DNA of 64,000 bases from Rahnella sikkimica (GTDB taxonomy: Bacteria; Pseudomonadota; Gammaproteobacteria; Enterobacterales; Enterobacteriaceae). Positions 49,137 to 58,264 of this stretch are shown here, one piece after another (position 1 is the first letter of the stretch; the number at the start of each line of letters is the position of its first letter). Below the pieces are notes generated by a model. That model ran no database searches, was not told the DNA's origin, and saw only the letters and a list, made by a program, of their open reading frames with translations. The stretch is taken from the NCBI RefSeq assembly GCF_002951615.1, contig NZ_CP019062.1:2604001-2668000 (forward strand), read 5' to 3'. Position numbers and translations under genes: made by a program.

Positions 49137-49170
49137 AAATGCCACTGAATCAGAAGAAAAAGTGGCATTT
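49137..49170. terminator. Terminator of the rpoE-rseABC operon
   Basis: AAATGCCACT (49137-49146) pairs with AGTGGCATTT (49161-49170). On the minus strand TTTTTAATTT follows. It lies 25 bases after the rseC stop and directly abuts the stop of the convergent unknown gene, which it probably also serves. Confidence 0.82.
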
Positions 49171-49194
49171 ATGCGCATCGCGAGCTGAGATATC

Positions 49195-49671
49195 TTACGA
49201 AGGTAATTCGCTGTCAGTGGAATAGCGAAAAGCATTCGGCGGTAATCCGACCTGTAATACCACTGGCTGATAACCCGCTTTGCCATCGACTTTCGCTGCC
49301 AGTGTTTTCGCAATCAGGAAGCCCAGTCCCCCGCCCAACACAGCGCCAATAACCGCGTACATATCTTCCTTCAGCAGAGCCTGCAATAATCCGCCTCCGG
49401 CAATCACACCAAACAACGGTGTCATGTAAACCAAAAATGCCGAACGCATAAGGCTTCCTTCAGGAATACCCAGTTCGACTTTCTGACCCGGCTCCAGGCG
49501 CTCATTGATGCTAACCTGAAGATTATGCTCGGTCTGTGGCCCTAATTCGTTCAATACGCGGGCGCCACATCCTGAACGTGAATGGCAGCTACTGCATCCT
49601 GCCTGCGTTTCGCAGCGCAGTGTCGCAATACCATTTTGCCACGAGATAACAGTGGCCCATTCTTTCATCAT
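49195..49671 (-). CDS. rseC: SoxR-reducing system protein RseC
   Basis: Inner-membrane protein linked to SoxR reduction and the sigma-E operon. The protein has 158 residues. The N-terminal cytoplasmic part carries the Cys cluster CETQAGCSSCHSRSGCG. Two membrane helices follow in the middle (SAFLVYMTPLFGVIAGGGLLQALL and AVIGAVLGGGLGFLIAKTLA). Two Met codons in a row are possible starts. It is the last gene of rpoE-rseA-rseB-rseC. Confidence 0.93.
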   Translation of the reverse strand: MMKEWATVISWQNGIATLRCETQAGCSSCHSRSGCGARVLNELGPQTEHNLQVSINERLEPGQKVELGIPEGSLMRSAFLVYMTPLFGVIAGGGLLQALLKEDMYAVIGAVLGGGLGFLIAKTLAAKVDGKAGYQPVVLQVGLPPNAFRYSTDSELPS

Positions 49672-49700
49672 GTGATCACCCGGTTTTTTTTAGGCAAAAG

Positions 49701-50651
49701 TCATTTCGCGGAGAAGACAACGCTGTCAGCGATACGCTTAGCGGTTGACGGTGGCAGTTCGCCGACAACGGTAATTTCATTGCCGTTGCGAATCTCTGTC
49801 TGCACCGTTCTGCGCCCCTGCCTGATCAACTGCTCAGAGGGGCCGTTTGTCGTGGCGCTGATATTGACGGAGAAACTGAACAATCCATCGGTATACAAGC
49901 GTGATTCTATCGTGACCGGCATATTTGGCAAGTTTCTGCGGCTGCTCGCCACTTCCGTCACACCGGCCGGAAGCCATTTCACCTGCCAGCTAAATTTAGC
50001 CTGCTCTGAAGCAGGTAAAGAAAGCACGGGAGGCAAACTTGCCTTTTCGAGATCACCCAACATGCTAATGACTTCTTTTCCATCATCAAAGCTGATGACA
50101 CGGAACTGCTCGAGCGTTTCACCATCTCTGTCTAACAAATCAACGCGCATGGGCAATTTCGTCTGCTCATCCACCCAGATAACGTAGCTGAAACGTGTAC
50201 CATCACGCGAAACAACGCGGATCACCTGGCTCAGGCGATCGGCCGCACGGGCACGACCTACGGCAATAAAGTCGTAGTATTTTGAAAGCAGGGAGAAATC
50301 ACTGAAAACGATGGAAGGAAGGGAATCAACGATATGATCGCCATCCAGAGTGAAAGGCTGTAACCCGGTCTCAAAGTAGCTGATGTCTTTTCCGCGCTGG
50401 ACAATTTCACGGCGCGGCCCATCCATCAAAACCAGTTGAGCGAGCAAGACTTCCTTCGAGACAGCATGACGATAGCGAAAGGAATCAATCCCTTGCTTCG
50501 TGATGTTGATAAAGCCCATTTCATAATTCAGCGACTGGCTGGCAGTACCCATTTCTTGTAATAACGCCTCGGAAGTCTGTTCTGCCGAGGCGATACTTGA
50601 AGAAAGCAGGCTGCCCGTCGCTAAACAAACGGCAAACCAAAATTGCTTCAT
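49701..50651 (-). CDS. rseB: Periplasmic sigma-E regulator RseB
   Basis: Binds the periplasmic part of RseA and blocks its cleavage; off-pathway lipopolysaccharide displaces it. The precursor has 316 residues with a signal peptide (FAVCLATGSLLSSSIASA). The N-terminal lipoprotein-carrier-like fold (LNYEMGFINITKQGIDSFRYRHA, two blocks) is followed by the smaller C-terminal domain (LPAGVTEVASSRRNL). Its start overlaps the rseA stop by one base, so translation is coupled. Confidence 0.95.
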   Translation of the reverse strand: MKQFWFAVCLATGSLLSSSIASAEQTSEALLQEMGTASQSLNYEMGFINITKQGIDSFRYRHAVSKEVLLAQLVLMDGPRREIVQRGKDISYFETGLQPFTLDGDHIVDSLPSIVFSDFSLLSKYYDFIAVGRARAADRLSQVIRVVSRDGTRFSYVIWVDEQTKLPMRVDLLDRDGETLEQFRVISFDDGKEVISMLGDLEKASLPPVLSLPASEQAKFSWQVKWLPAGVTEVASSRRNLPNMPVTIESRLYTDGLFSFSVNISATTNGPSEQLIRQGRRTVQTEIRNGNEITVVGELPPSTAKRIADSVVFSAK

Positions 50652-51298
50652 TACTGCGTTTGCGTTCCTAAAGACTGAGTTCCTGGGACCTGAACAGCGG
50701 CTTGCTGCGGAGTAATCGGTTCGAGTTGGAGCTGCTCAGAGTGCAAGCGGCGCTGCAATTCGTAATCCTGCAACATAGCATTGATACGCTTACGTTGCTC
50801 CTGCACATTTTGTTGCCCGCTGGTGGTATTGCCTTCATTTGGCACGCCGAAGCTCACCGGAGAAGCTTTACCCATCATAGGTAAGGTATTGAACGCAGGG
50901 GTTTCCGGAGAAGCACCTGATGCGTCAGGCTGATTGTAGTGCTGAACACCCACAATCACGGCCAGGGACACACACGCGGCCACGCCAATCTGCGTCAGCT
51001 GGCTCGCCCAAGGGCGAACTTTGTGCCAGAAAGGCATTTTCTGCCAGGTATGAGGCTGAGGCTGCGATTCTGTAGCTGAACCCGGCACCAGTTTAACCGG
51101 CTCATTTGCCAGCGCTGCGGCCACACGGTCTGCGATATCCAGATGCACCACATTCCCAATATCACCGCGTAAGGTATCGCGGATCAAATGATAACTCTGC
51201 CAGCTTTGTTGAAGCTTATTATCTGTTGATAAAGAACTTAACAGTTCAGAATCAATCGCTTCACCATCCATCAGAGCGGAAAGCTTTTCTTTCTGCAT
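50651..51298 (-). CDS. rseA: Anti-sigma-E factor RseA
   Basis: Single-pass inner-membrane anti-sigma factor that holds RpoE and is degraded by DegS, RseP and ClpXP under envelope stress. The protein has 215 residues. The cytoplasmic RpoE-binding domain starts MQKEKLSALMDGEAIDSELL. One membrane helix (IGVAACVSLAVIVGVQHYN) leads into a periplasmic tail rich in Gln and Pro. The sequence ends PGTQSLGTQTQ. It lies 30 bases after rpoE. Confidence 0.96.
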   Translation of the reverse strand: MQKEKLSALMDGEAIDSELLSSLSTDNKLQQSWQSYHLIRDTLRGDIGNVVHLDIADRVAAALANEPVKLVPGSATESQPQPHTWQKMPFWHKVRPWASQLTQIGVAACVSLAVIVGVQHYNQPDASGASPETPAFNTLPMMGKASPVSFGVPNEGNTTSGQQNVQEQRKRINAMLQDYELQRRLHSEQLQLEPITPQQAAVQVPGTQSLGTQTQ

Positions 51299-51328
51299 GC
51301 CTAAGTACCCTTCCTGTGACCGTCATCT

Positions 51329-51904
51329 CTAACGCTGGATGAGCGGTTGAACTTTGTTATCAATTGCTTCCCGGGCACGGAATATACGCGATCGAACCGT
51401 ACCCACCGGACAATCCATGATGGCGGCTATTTCTTCGTAGCTCAAGCCATCCAACTCCCTCAAGGTAATCGCCATGCGAAGATCTTCAGGAAGTGCTTCA
51501 ATAGTACGGAAAACTATCTGCCGTAACTCTTCAGACAACATCAAGTTCTCAGGGTTCGAAATTTCTTTCAGGGCACCGCCACTTTCGAAATTTTCGGCTT
51601 CATTCGCATCAACGTCACTTGAAGGCGGACGTCTTCCCTGAGCAACCAGATAATTTTTCGCTGTGTTGACTGCAATACGATACAGCCAGGTATAAAAAGC
51701 ACTGTCGCCGCGGAAAGATTCCAGCGCACGATACGCTTTAATAAAAGATTCCTGAACCACATCAGGCACATCGCCCTGTGGCACATAGCGGGATACAAGG
51801 CTCGCCACCTTATGCTGGTAGCGAATAACCAGTAAATTGAACGATTTCTGATCACCCTTCTGGACCCGCTCAACCAGAACTTGATCGGCTAACTGCTCGC
51901 TCAT
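51329..51904 (-). CDS. rpoE: RNA polymerase sigma-E factor
   Basis: ECF sigma factor for the envelope-stress response. The protein has 191 residues from the ATG at 51904 (MSEQLADQVLVERVQKGDQ). Region 2 contains VASLVSRYVPQGDVPDVVQESFIKAYRAL (two blocks). Region 4 contains LDGLSYEEIAAIMDCPVGTVRSRIFRAREAI (two blocks). The frame continues 38 codons upstream by chance. The start codon overlaps the stop of a short upstream ORF in another frame (rseD type), and a sigma-E promoter lies in that ORF, so both autoregulation and translational coupling are expected. It is divergent from nadB. Confidence 0.97.
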   Translation of the reverse strand: MSEQLADQVLVERVQKGDQKSFNLLVIRYQHKVASLVSRYVPQGDVPDVVQESFIKAYRALESFRGDSAFYTWLYRIAVNTAKNYLVAQGRRPPSSDVDANEAENFESGGALKEISNPENLMLSEELRQIVFRTIEALPEDLRMAITLRELDGLSYEEIAAIMDCPVGTVRSRIFRAREAIDNKVQPLIQR

Positions 51905-52026
51905 CCGAGGTAAAATCTCCCCAAAACCATCTCCGCGCGTAAAGTCGTACTGCCAGCTTTCATCATTATATTCCTGAGCAAGTACTGCTTGGAGTTCACA
52001 TGAAACATAAAGTTCCACATCGCCAT
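51901..52026 (-). CDS. rseD: Leader ORF upstream of rpoE (RseD-type)
   Basis: A 41-residue frame beginning MAMWNFMFHVNSKQYLL and ending GRFYLG. Its TGA overlaps the rpoE ATG in the form ATGA. In E. coli, a short upstream ORF (rseD) overlaps the rpoE start, and its translation drives rpoE translation under CsrA control. Position, overlap and frame here fit that model. I cannot compare the peptide sequence from memory. A second ATG two codons in (52020) is possible. No strong ribosome site is visible. Confidence 0.55.
   Translation of the reverse strand: MAMWNFMFHVNSKQYLLRNIMMKAGSTTLRAEMVLGRFYLG
51989..52016 (-). promoter_or_regulatory. Candidate sigma-E promoter of rpoE (autoregulation)
   Basis: On the minus strand, GGAACTT (52016-52010) matches the sigma-E -35 exactly. 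It is followed by a 16-base spacer and TCCAA (51993-51989), similar to the -10 TCtgA/TCtAA. The rpoE start is about 85 bases downstream of the -10. rpoE is autoregulated from a sigma-E promoter in E. coli. Confidence 0.55.
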
Positions 52027-52082
52027 TGTTTTTTCTATTGAAGTCTCAAGCCCGTGGCTTTTTCACGGAGGTTTAGGCTAAC

Positions 52083-53720
52083 ATGAATTTCCCTCTTCTT
52101 CTGCAAACATCATACGTTATGCAACCTTCATCTGAATTTGTAAGCGATGTACTGATCATCGGAAGTGGCGCTGCGGGCCTTTCTCTGGCTTTACGACTTG
52201 CAGACCACTGTCACGTCACTGTTCTCAGTAAAGGCCCACTCAACGAAGGCTCAACGTTTTACGCACAGGGCGGGATCGCCGCCGTTTTCGACGAAGCAGA
52301 CAGCATTGCCTCACACGTTGATGACACATTAATTGCCGGCGCAGGCTTATGTGATAAAGAAGCCGTTGAATTTATCGCCAGCAACGCACGCCATTGTGTT
52401 CAGTGGTTGATCGACCAGGGTGTACTGTTTGATACCGAAACCAACGAGAGCTCAGAAGAGCGATATCATCTGACGCGTGAAGGCGGTCACAGCCACCGCA
52501 GGATCCTGCATGCTGCTGATGCTACAGGTAAAGAAGTAGAGACTACGCTGGTTGGGAAAGCAAGAGCGCACGCGAATATTTGCGTTAAAGAACGCTATAA
52601 CGCCGTTGATTTAATTACCTCAAGCAAGCTGGGTTTGCCAGGTACGCAGCGTGTAGTCGGTGCCTATGTCTGGAACCGCGATAAAGAGCATGTTGAAACA
52701 CTGCGCGCAAAAGCCGTTGTGCTGGCGACCGGCGGCGCGGCGAAAGTCTATCAATACACCACCAACCCGGATATTTCTTCCGGCGATGGCGTCGCGATGG
52801 CCTGGCGCGCAGGATGTCGCGTTGCCAATCTGGAATTCAACCAGTTCCATCCGACCTGCCTCTATCATCCGCAGGCACGAAATTTCCTGCTGACTGAAGC
52901 CCTGCGCGGCGAAGGTGCGTTGCTTAAGCGCCCCGACGGCACACGATTTATGCCTGATTTCGATGCGCGAGGCGAACTGGCACCGCGTGATGTGGTGGCA
53001 CGGGCAATCGATCATGAGATGAAACGCCTTGGCGCAGATTGCATGTATCTGGATATCAGCCATCGCCCACCGGAATTCATTAAGCATCACTTCCCGATGA
53101 TTGACGAAAAACTGCAATCTCTCGGCATTGATCTCACCAAAGAGGCGATTCCGATTGTTCCGGCCGCACATTATACCTGCGGTGGCGTGATGGTTGATCA
53201 GCACGGGCGAACGGATCTCGACGGTTTGTACGCCATCGGCGAAGTCAGTTATACCGGGTTACACGGCGCGAATCGTCTGGCGTCCAATTCACTGCTGGAG
53301 TGCGTGGTTTACGGCTGGTCTGCGGCGGAAGACATCATCAAGCGCCTGCCTCATGCCAAACTGGCGAAAAACATTCCGCAATGGGATGAAAGCCGGGTTG
53401 ATAATTCGGATGAACAGGTGGTGATTCAGCATAACTGGCATGAACTGCGGCTATTTATGTGGGACTACGTCGGGATTGTTCGTACCACGAAACGCCTGGA
53501 ACGCGCGTTGCGTCGCATCACGACACTGCAACAGGAAATTGACGAGTACTATGCCAACTTCCGAATTTCCAATAACTTACTCGAATTGCGTAATCTGGTG
53601 TTGGTGGCAGAGCTGATTGTTCGCAGCGCGCTGGAACGAAAAGAAAGTCGCGGGCTGCATTTCACGCTCGATTACCCGGATTTAGAAGAAAATCCTCAGC
53701 CGACAATCTTACAGCCCTAG
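52083..53720 (+). CDS. nadB: L-aspartate oxidase
   Basis: FAD enzyme that oxidises L-aspartate to iminoaspartate, the first step of de novo NAD synthesis. The protein has up to 545 residues. The dinucleotide-binding motif is [15 protein letters not shown]. Substrate residues lie in the HxxxG region ([14 protein letters not shown]) and in [15 protein letters not shown]. The ATG at 52083 has GGAGG eleven bases upstream. The ATG at 52119 (MQPSSEF) is closer to the E. coli start but lacks a ribosome site. It is divergent from rpoE as in E. coli. Confidence 0.95.
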   Translation: MNFPLLLQTSYVMQPSSEFVSDVLIIGSGAAGLSLALRLADHCHVTVLSKGPLNEGSTFYAQGGIAAVFDEADSIASHVDDTLIAGAGLCDKEAVEFIASNARHCVQWLIDQGVLFDTETNESSEERYHLTREGGHSHRRILHAADATGKEVETTLVGKARAHANICVKERYNAVDLITSSKLGLPGTQRVVGAYVWNRDKEHVETLRAKAVVLATGGAAKVYQYTTNPDISSGDGVAMAWRAGCRVANLEFNQFHPTCLYHPQARNFLLTEALRGEGALLKRPDGTRFMPDFDARGELAPRDVVARAIDHEMKRLGADCMYLDISHRPPEFIKHHFPMIDEKLQSLGIDLTKEAIPIVPAAHYTCGGVMVDQHGRTDLDGLYAIGEVSYTGLHGANRLASNSLLECVVYGWSAAEDIIKRLPHAKLAKNIPQWDESRVDNSDEQVVIQHNWHELRLFMWDYVGIVRTTKRLERALRRITTLQQEIDEYYANFRISNNLLELRNLVLVAELIVRSALERKESRGLHFTLDYPDLEENPQPTILQP

Positions 53721-53727
53721 TCGCTGA

Positions 53728-53749
53728 AAAGTGCGAAGGAACGCACTTT
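53728..53749. terminator. Hairpin between nadB and trmN6
   Basis: AAAGTGCG (53728-53735) pairs with CGCACTTT (53742-53749), loop 6 bases, between convergent genes. The minus-strand tail is TTTTC and the plus-strand tail is TTTG, so it is a modest bidirectional terminator candidate. Confidence 0.55.
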
Positions 53750-53756
53750 GACAGGC

Positions 53757-54503
53757 TCAGTAATTTAAATAAAAATCTGCAATCAGTGCGCAGAACGCTT
53801 CGCTGTAAACACCTTCTGATTCGCGCAGATCCAGTTCCTGCTCTTCCCGCTCAGCGGGCTGCTTCGATAACGTCAGCAACAAACGGTTAAGCGGTTTTCC
53901 CGGACGATCCCGCACTGCCATCCGCCATGCGCTGAACCAGCCTTGCTGATGCGCCAGCATTTCAAACGCCAGACCAATGTCATAGGGCAGCACAACGCTG
54001 AATAATCCTTGCGGCGTAATCAGCTTGCCGGCACATTCTAGCAGCGCTTCGTGGGTCAGGGTTTCTGTATAACGGGCTGCGTTTCGCGCTTCATCACGAC
54101 AAGCTACCGCCGATTCAAAATAAGGCGGATTGCTGACAATCAGATCATACTCAGCCGGGTGCTGACGGGCGTAATCATTGATATCCTGCGCAAAGACAGA
54201 CAACCGTTGCGCCCAGACAGATTCGCGAAAATTCTCTGCGGCCTGTTCTGCGGCAGCAGGTTCTAGTTCAACAGCGTCGATAACCGTTTGAGGAGCACTG
54301 CGCTGCGCCAGCATCATGGCAATAAGGCCACTGCCGCATCCGATATCCAGAACGCGTTGTGCCCCGCTGACGGGTGCCGTTGCGCCCAGCAAAACACCAT
54401 CCGTACCGACTTTCATCGCACAGCGGTCGTGCGCGACGAAAAACTGTTTAAAGGTAAACCCGTTGCGCCGCAAAGGCCGGGCCGAACTGACTTCTTTTGC
54501 CAC
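53757..54503 (-). CDS. trmN6: tRNA1(Val) (adenine(37)-N6)-methyltransferase
   Basis: Methylates N6 of A37 in tRNA-Val1 (formerly YfiC). The protein has 248 residues. SAM motif I is VLDIGCGSGLIAMML. The amino-methyltransferase motif IV NPPY is in LIVSNPPYFESAV. The N-terminal FTFKQFFVAHDRCAMKVGTDGVLLGA is the family hallmark (two blocks). It is divergent from srmB and convergent with nadB, as in E. coli. Confidence 0.94.
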   Translation of the reverse strand: MAKEVSSARPLRRNGFTFKQFFVAHDRCAMKVGTDGVLLGATAPVSGAQRVLDIGCGSGLIAMMLAQRSAPQTVIDAVELEPAAAEQAAENFRESVWAQRLSVFAQDINDYARQHPAEYDLIVSNPPYFESAVACRDEARNAARYTETLTHEALLECAGKLITPQGLFSVVLPYDIGLAFEMLAHQQGWFSAWRMAVRDRPGKPLNRLLLTLSKQPAEREEQELDLRESEGVYSEAFCALIADFYLNY

Positions 54504-54659
54504 TCATATCACCGTAATTACGCCGGCCAGCAGGCCTCTGAACGAAAACTGTCGTAGCATAGGGTAAAGAGATGTGGAGGAAAAGGCACGCAAACCGCTT
54601 AAATAGGTGAAGATCGCGTCTAACACGTCTATAATCGGCGCCCCAAGTAGAGGTAGACC

Positions 54660-55988
54660 ATGACTGTAACCACTTTTTCCGAACTCGAACTCGATGAACG
54701 CCTGATTCAAGCCCTGGGCGACAAAGGCTATAGCCGCCCGACTGTCATACAGGCAGAGGCAATTCCGCCCGCGATGGACGGACGCGATGTGTTGGGTTCG
54801 GCGCCTACCGGCACCGGCAAAACCGCGGCATTCCTGTTGCCTGCCTTGCAACATTTGCTGGATTTCCCGCGTAAGAAATCTGGTCCACCCCGTATTCTGA
54901 TCCTCACGCCAACCCGCGAACTGGCCATGCAGGTTGCAGATCAGGCGCGTGAGCTGGCAAAACATACCGATCTGGATATCGCAACGATCACTGGCGGTGT
55001 GGCTTATATGAACCACGCTGAAGTGTTCAGCGAAAACCAGGACATCGTTGTCGCAACGACGGGCCGTTTGCTGCAATACATCAAAGAAGAAAACTTTGAC
55101 TGCCGCGCAATCGAAACGCTGATCCTCGACGAAGCAGACCGCATGCTGGACATGGGTTTTGCGCAGGATATCGAAACGATTTCTGCTGAAGCGCGCTGGC
55201 GTAAACAGACGTTGCTGTTCTCCGCAACGCTGGAAGGGGAAGCCATCCGTGAATTCGCAGAACGTATTCTGACTGAACCGGTTGAAATCGAAGCCGATCC
55301 GTCACGACGCGAACGTAAAAAAATTCAGCAGTGGTACTACCGCGCAGATGACGTGGTACACAAAACCCAGATGCTGATCCATTTGCTCAAGCAAGAAGAT
55401 GTCACTAAATCTGTGATTTTCGTGCGTAAGCGCGAGCGTGTGCATGAACTGGTTGCCTGGTTACGTGAAGCAGGGATCAACTCCTGTTATCTCGAAGGCG
55501 AGATGGTACAGGTCAAGCGTACTGAAGCGGTAAAACGTATGGTTGAAGACCGCGTCAACGTGCTGGTGGCGACTGATATCGCCGCCCGTGGCCTTGACAT
55601 CAACGACATCAGCCACGTTTTCAACTTCGACCTGCCTTTGACGGCGGATATCTATCTGCACCGTATCGGGCGTACAGGCCGTGCTGGCCGCAAAGGGACC
55701 GCAATCTCTTTCGTTGAGGCGCATGACCACCTGCTGCTGGGGAAAATCGGTCGTTACCTTAACGAACCGCTGAAAGCCCGCGTGCTTGATGAATTCCGTC
55801 CGAAAACGAAAGCCCCGAGCGAAAAAGTTACCGGTAAGCCGTCGAAGAAAGTCCTGGCAAAGCGTAAAGAAAAACAGAAAGCTGAGCAGGAAAAATCGAA
55901 GGTGAAAGTAAAAGTTCGCCATCGCGATAGCAAAAACGTCGGTAAACGCCGTGTGAAACCTGATGCGGCTAAAGACGCGTCAAAATAA
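54660..55988 (+). CDS. srmB: DEAD-box RNA helicase SrmB
   Basis: ATP-dependent RNA helicase in early 50S ribosome assembly, most needed at low temperature. The protein has 442 residues. Motif I is SAPTGTGKTAAF, Ia PTRELAMQV, DEAD in LILDEADRMLDMGF, SAT in LLFSATLEG, and motif VI HRIGRTGRAGRKG. The C-terminal tail after about residue 380 is strongly basic (Lys-rich), which is usual for SrmB and likely binds RNA. The family call is supported by trmN6 and grcA as neighbours. Confidence 0.95.
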   Translation: MTVTTFSELELDERLIQALGDKGYSRPTVIQAEAIPPAMDGRDVLGSAPTGTGKTAAFLLPALQHLLDFPRKKSGPPRILILTPTRELAMQVADQARELAKHTDLDIATITGGVAYMNHAEVFSENQDIVVATTGRLLQYIKEENFDCRAIETLILDEADRMLDMGFAQDIETISAEARWRKQTLLFSATLEGEAIREFAERILTEPVEIEADPSRRERKKIQQWYYRADDVVHKTQMLIHLLKQEDVTKSVIFVRKRERVHELVAWLREAGINSCYLEGEMVQVKRTEAVKRMVEDRVNVLVATDIAARGLDINDISHVFNFDLPLTADIYLHRIGRTGRAGRKGTAISFVEAHDHLLLGKIGRYLNEPLKARVLDEFRPKTKAPSEKVTGKPSKKVLAKRKEKQKAEQEKSKVKVKVRHRDSKNVGKRRVKPDAAKDASK

Positions 55989-56009
55989 ATCCTGGCTGAT
56001 ACAAACGAA

Positions 56010-56037
56010 AAAAACCGCCTTTGCAGGCGGTTTTTTA
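56010..56037. terminator. Bidirectional terminator between srmB and grcA
   Basis: AAAAAACCGCC (56010-56020) pairs with GGCGGTTTTTT (56027-56037), with a 6-base loop. The A and T ends serve both strands of the convergent pair. Confidence 0.88.
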
Positions 56038-56066
56038 TTATCTGAAACTCAGGTAATCAGATGCGA

Positions 56067-56450
56067 TTACAGGCTTTCAGTGAAAGTACGGGTAATCACA
56101 TCACGCTGCTGTTCAGCAGTCAGCGAGTTGAAACGCACTGCATAACCAGAAACACGGATAGTCAGCTGCGGGTATTTTTCCGGATGTTTAACAGCATCTT
56201 CCAGCGTTTCGCGACGCAGAACGTTAACATTCAGGTGCTGACCGCCTTCCACACGTACAGTCGGTTGAATTTCCATTGGAACTTCACGGTATTCAAACTG
56301 GCCCAGTTCGCTGACAGCCACGATCTGGTCTTCCGCATAGCCCGCTTTTGCACAAACACAGCGAGCTTCCGATTTTTCATCATCCAGCAGCCAGAAAGAG
56401 TTTTTCAGCGCTTCGTTATTGGTTTTGGTAATTTGGATCCCGGTGATCAT
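56067..56450 (-). CDS. grcA: Autonomous glycyl radical cofactor GrcA
   Basis: Replaces the damaged C-terminal glycyl-radical part of pyruvate formate-lyase after oxygen exposure (formerly YfiD). The protein has 127 residues from the ATG at 56450 ([15 protein letters not shown]), with GGAGG upstream. The glycyl-radical motif is [13 protein letters not shown] near the C-terminus, and the [14 protein letters not shown] block is shared with PflB. The frame extends 20 codons upstream without support. A perfect FNR site lies 108 bases before the start, so anaerobic induction is expected. Confidence 0.96.
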   Translation of the reverse strand: MITGIQITKTNNEALKNSFWLLDDEKSEARCVCAKAGYAEDQIVAVSELGQFEYREVPMEIQPTVRVEGGQHLNVNVLRRETLEDAVKHPEKYPQLTIRVSGYAVRFNSLTAEQQRDVITRTFTESL

Positions 56451-56790
56451 ATGTTGCCTCCATAATTGGCTACGATACTGTGAATTGATGGGTGTCGGGT
56501 TGATCAACAACCCATTGTTCCTGCTCTCAGATATAACAGCAGAGCACCCCGCATTCTTTGATTAATATCAATCTTTCCAATGTGGTTATTCCTACACATC
56601 AGCATATTTATGTTTTATATCAATTTTTCCAAGTGGCTCACTTAAATTATTTTTGTAAATTATCAATAATTTTTGCATAGAAGCGTTAAGCCGCAGATAA
56701 ACATCAGCAAAAGCTCAGGCAGGTTTAACTCGGAGGAATGAGCAGGTAAGCTACGCGCAGAGAAAAATCACCTTGAAAAGGAGAGCGTCA
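56451..56790. other. Divergent control region of grcA and ung
   Basis: These 340 bases contain the FNR site described separately and an AT-rich tract 56600-56690. The latter holds an FNR-like half-match TTGTAAATTATCAA (56653-56666) and another ATATCAA half-site near 56617-56623. No coding sequence is supported. E. coli yfiD also carries two FNR sites. Confidence 0.6.
56558..56571 (-). promoter_or_regulatory. FNR binding site of grcA
   Basis: TTGATTAATATCAA is a perfect match to the FNR consensus TTGAT-N4-ATCAA. It lies 108 bases upstream of the grcA ATG. grcA (yfiD) is a classic FNR-activated gene. Confidence 0.85.
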
Positions 56791-57477
56791 ATGTCCACAA
56801 CTCTCACCTGGCATGACGTCATCGGCCAGGAAAAAGACCAGCCTTACTTTGTTGATACATTGAAATTTGTCGCCGCAGAACGCGCGGCGGGAAAAACGAT
56901 TTATCCGCCCCAGCAGGATGTTTTTAACGCCTTCCGATCCGCTGAACTTGCCGATGTAAAAGTCGTTATTCTGGGGCAAGATCCCTATCACGGCCCGAAT
57001 CAGGCGCACGGGTTGTCCTTCTCGGTTCGCCCTGGCATTCCCGCACCGCCTTCACTCGTGAATATGTATAAAGAGCTGGCGACGGATATCCCCGGTTTTG
57101 AGCGTCCTGCTCACGGCTATTTGCAGAGCTGGGCCGATCAGGGCGTGCTTTTGCTTAATACGGTGTTAACGGTGGAAGGCGGACAGGCACATTCCCATGC
57201 CAAGCTGGGTTGGGAAACCTTCACCGATCGGGTAATCGCAGCACTGAATGAAAACCGTGAGGGAATTGTGTTTTTGCTGTGGGGATCTCATGCCCAGAAA
57301 AAAGGCAATATCATTGACCGCAACCGTCACCACGTATTGAAAGCGCCCCACCCTTCTCCGCTTTCTGCGCATCGTGGTTTTCTGGGCTGTAAGCATTTTT
57401 CTCAGGCTAACGAATTGCTTGGCCAACAAGGTCTGGCACCCATCGACTGGATGCCTGTTTTGCCGGCAACGGAATAG
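56791..57477 (+). CDS. ung: Uracil-DNA glycosylase
   Basis: Removes uracil from DNA in base-excision repair. The protein has 228 residues from the ATG at 56791 ([15 protein letters not shown]), with AAGGAG nine bases upstream; the frame extends 6 codons further. The catalytic Asp lies in [19 protein letters not shown] and the catalytic His in [11 protein letters not shown], with the DNA-intercalating Leu loop. It is followed by the terminator shared with grpE. Confidence 0.96.
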   Translation: MSTTLTWHDVIGQEKDQPYFVDTLKFVAAERAAGKTIYPPQQDVFNAFRSAELADVKVVILGQDPYHGPNQAHGLSFSVRPGIPAPPSLVNMYKELATDIPGFERPAHGYLQSWADQGVLLLNTVLTVEGGQAHSHAKLGWETFTDRVIAALNENREGIVFLLWGSHAQKKGNIIDRNRHHVLKAPHPSPLSAHRGFLGCKHFSQANELLGQQGLAPIDWMPVLPATE

Positions 57478-57480
57478 CAT

Positions 57481-57507
57481 AAAAAAAAGGCACCCGCGAA
57501 GGTGCCT
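57481..57507 (-). terminator. Terminator of grpE
   Basis: AGGCACC (57489-57495) pairs with GGTGCCT (57501-57507). On the minus strand a run of eight T follows (57488-57481). It also ends close to the ung stop. Confidence 0.85.
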
Positions 57508-57539
57508 CTCTCATTTCATAAAGTCATTCTGAAACAGAA

Positions 57540-58127
57540 TCAGGCTTTGGCTTTAGAAACCGCAACCATCGCCGGGCGTAACAGACGGCCATTCAGCGTG
57601 TACCCCTTCTGCATCACCATCATGACGTGATTAGGTTCCAGTTCATCGGATTCCATCATCGTCATTGCCTGATGCTGCTCAGGGTTGAATGGAACGTGGA
57701 TGTCGCTCACCACTTCCAGACCGAACTTGCGTACAGCGTCCAGCAGAGATTTCAGGGTCAGTTCGACGCCTTCAATCAACCCTGCCAGTTCTGAATTCGA
57801 TTTATCAGCCAGATCCAGAGCACGCTCCAGGTTATCGATGACTGGCAACAATTCGCCAGAGAATTTCTCAAGGGCAAATTTGTGCGCTTTTTCGATATCC
57901 AGTTCGGTACGGCGACGGATGTTTTCCACTTCCGCTTTCGCACGCAGCAGGCTGTCACGCTCACGCTGCTGAACTTCTTTCAGCTGTGCTTCTAATTCAG
58001 CAATGCGTTCATCGCGGGGGTCAACGACATCTGCCGCCTGAGTTTCCGCTTCCGCTTGCAGCTCTTGTTCCTGATTCAGTTCTTCAGAGACTTGCTCGTC
58101 AGGTGTCTTATGTTCTTTACTACTCAT
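57540..58127 (-). CDS. grpE: Nucleotide exchange factor GrpE
   Basis: Exchanges ADP for ATP on the chaperone DnaK. The protein has 195 residues. A long acidic N-terminal coiled coil (about 10-90) is followed by the four-helix part and the C-terminal beta domain with [26 protein letters not shown] (two blocks), the PROSITE-type GrpE signature. A textbook sigma-32 promoter lies 43-70 bases upstream, so heat-shock induction is predicted. It is divergent from nadK. Confidence 0.97.
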   Translation of the reverse strand: MSSKEHKTPDEQVSEELNQEQELQAEAETQAADVVDPRDERIAELEAQLKEVQQRERDSLLRAKAEVENIRRRTELDIEKAHKFALEKFSGELLPVIDNLERALDLADKSNSELAGLIEGVELTLKSLLDAVRKFGLEVVSDIHVPFNPEQHQAMTMMESDELEPNHVMMVMQKGYTLNGRLLRPAMVAVSKAKA

Positions 58128-58169
58128 GAATCTCTCCGCGTTTTAGCATTAATCTTGCTACTTGGCTTA

Positions 58170-58197
58170 TTATGGGGATCAAAACCGGGGTTTCAAG
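58170..58197 (-). promoter_or_regulatory. Sigma-32 (heat-shock) promoter of grpE
   Basis: On the minus strand, CTTGAAA (58197-58191) is followed by a 13-base spacer and CCCCATAA (58177-58170). Both elements match the sigma-32 consensus CTTGAAA-N11-16-CCCCATnT nearly exactly. Confidence 0.9.
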
Positions 58198-58264
58198 GTT
58201 TGGTTTTGAATGAAACCGGTCATAATGCAGGTGTCATCACACCCTGCTGAGGATAACCACAGCG

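Noticed and set aside
51905..52018. N-terminal extension of RpoE by 38 residues
   Set aside because: The in-frame extension has no sigma-factor similarity; the conserved start MSEQLADQ and the overlapping leader ORF argue for the ATG at 51904.
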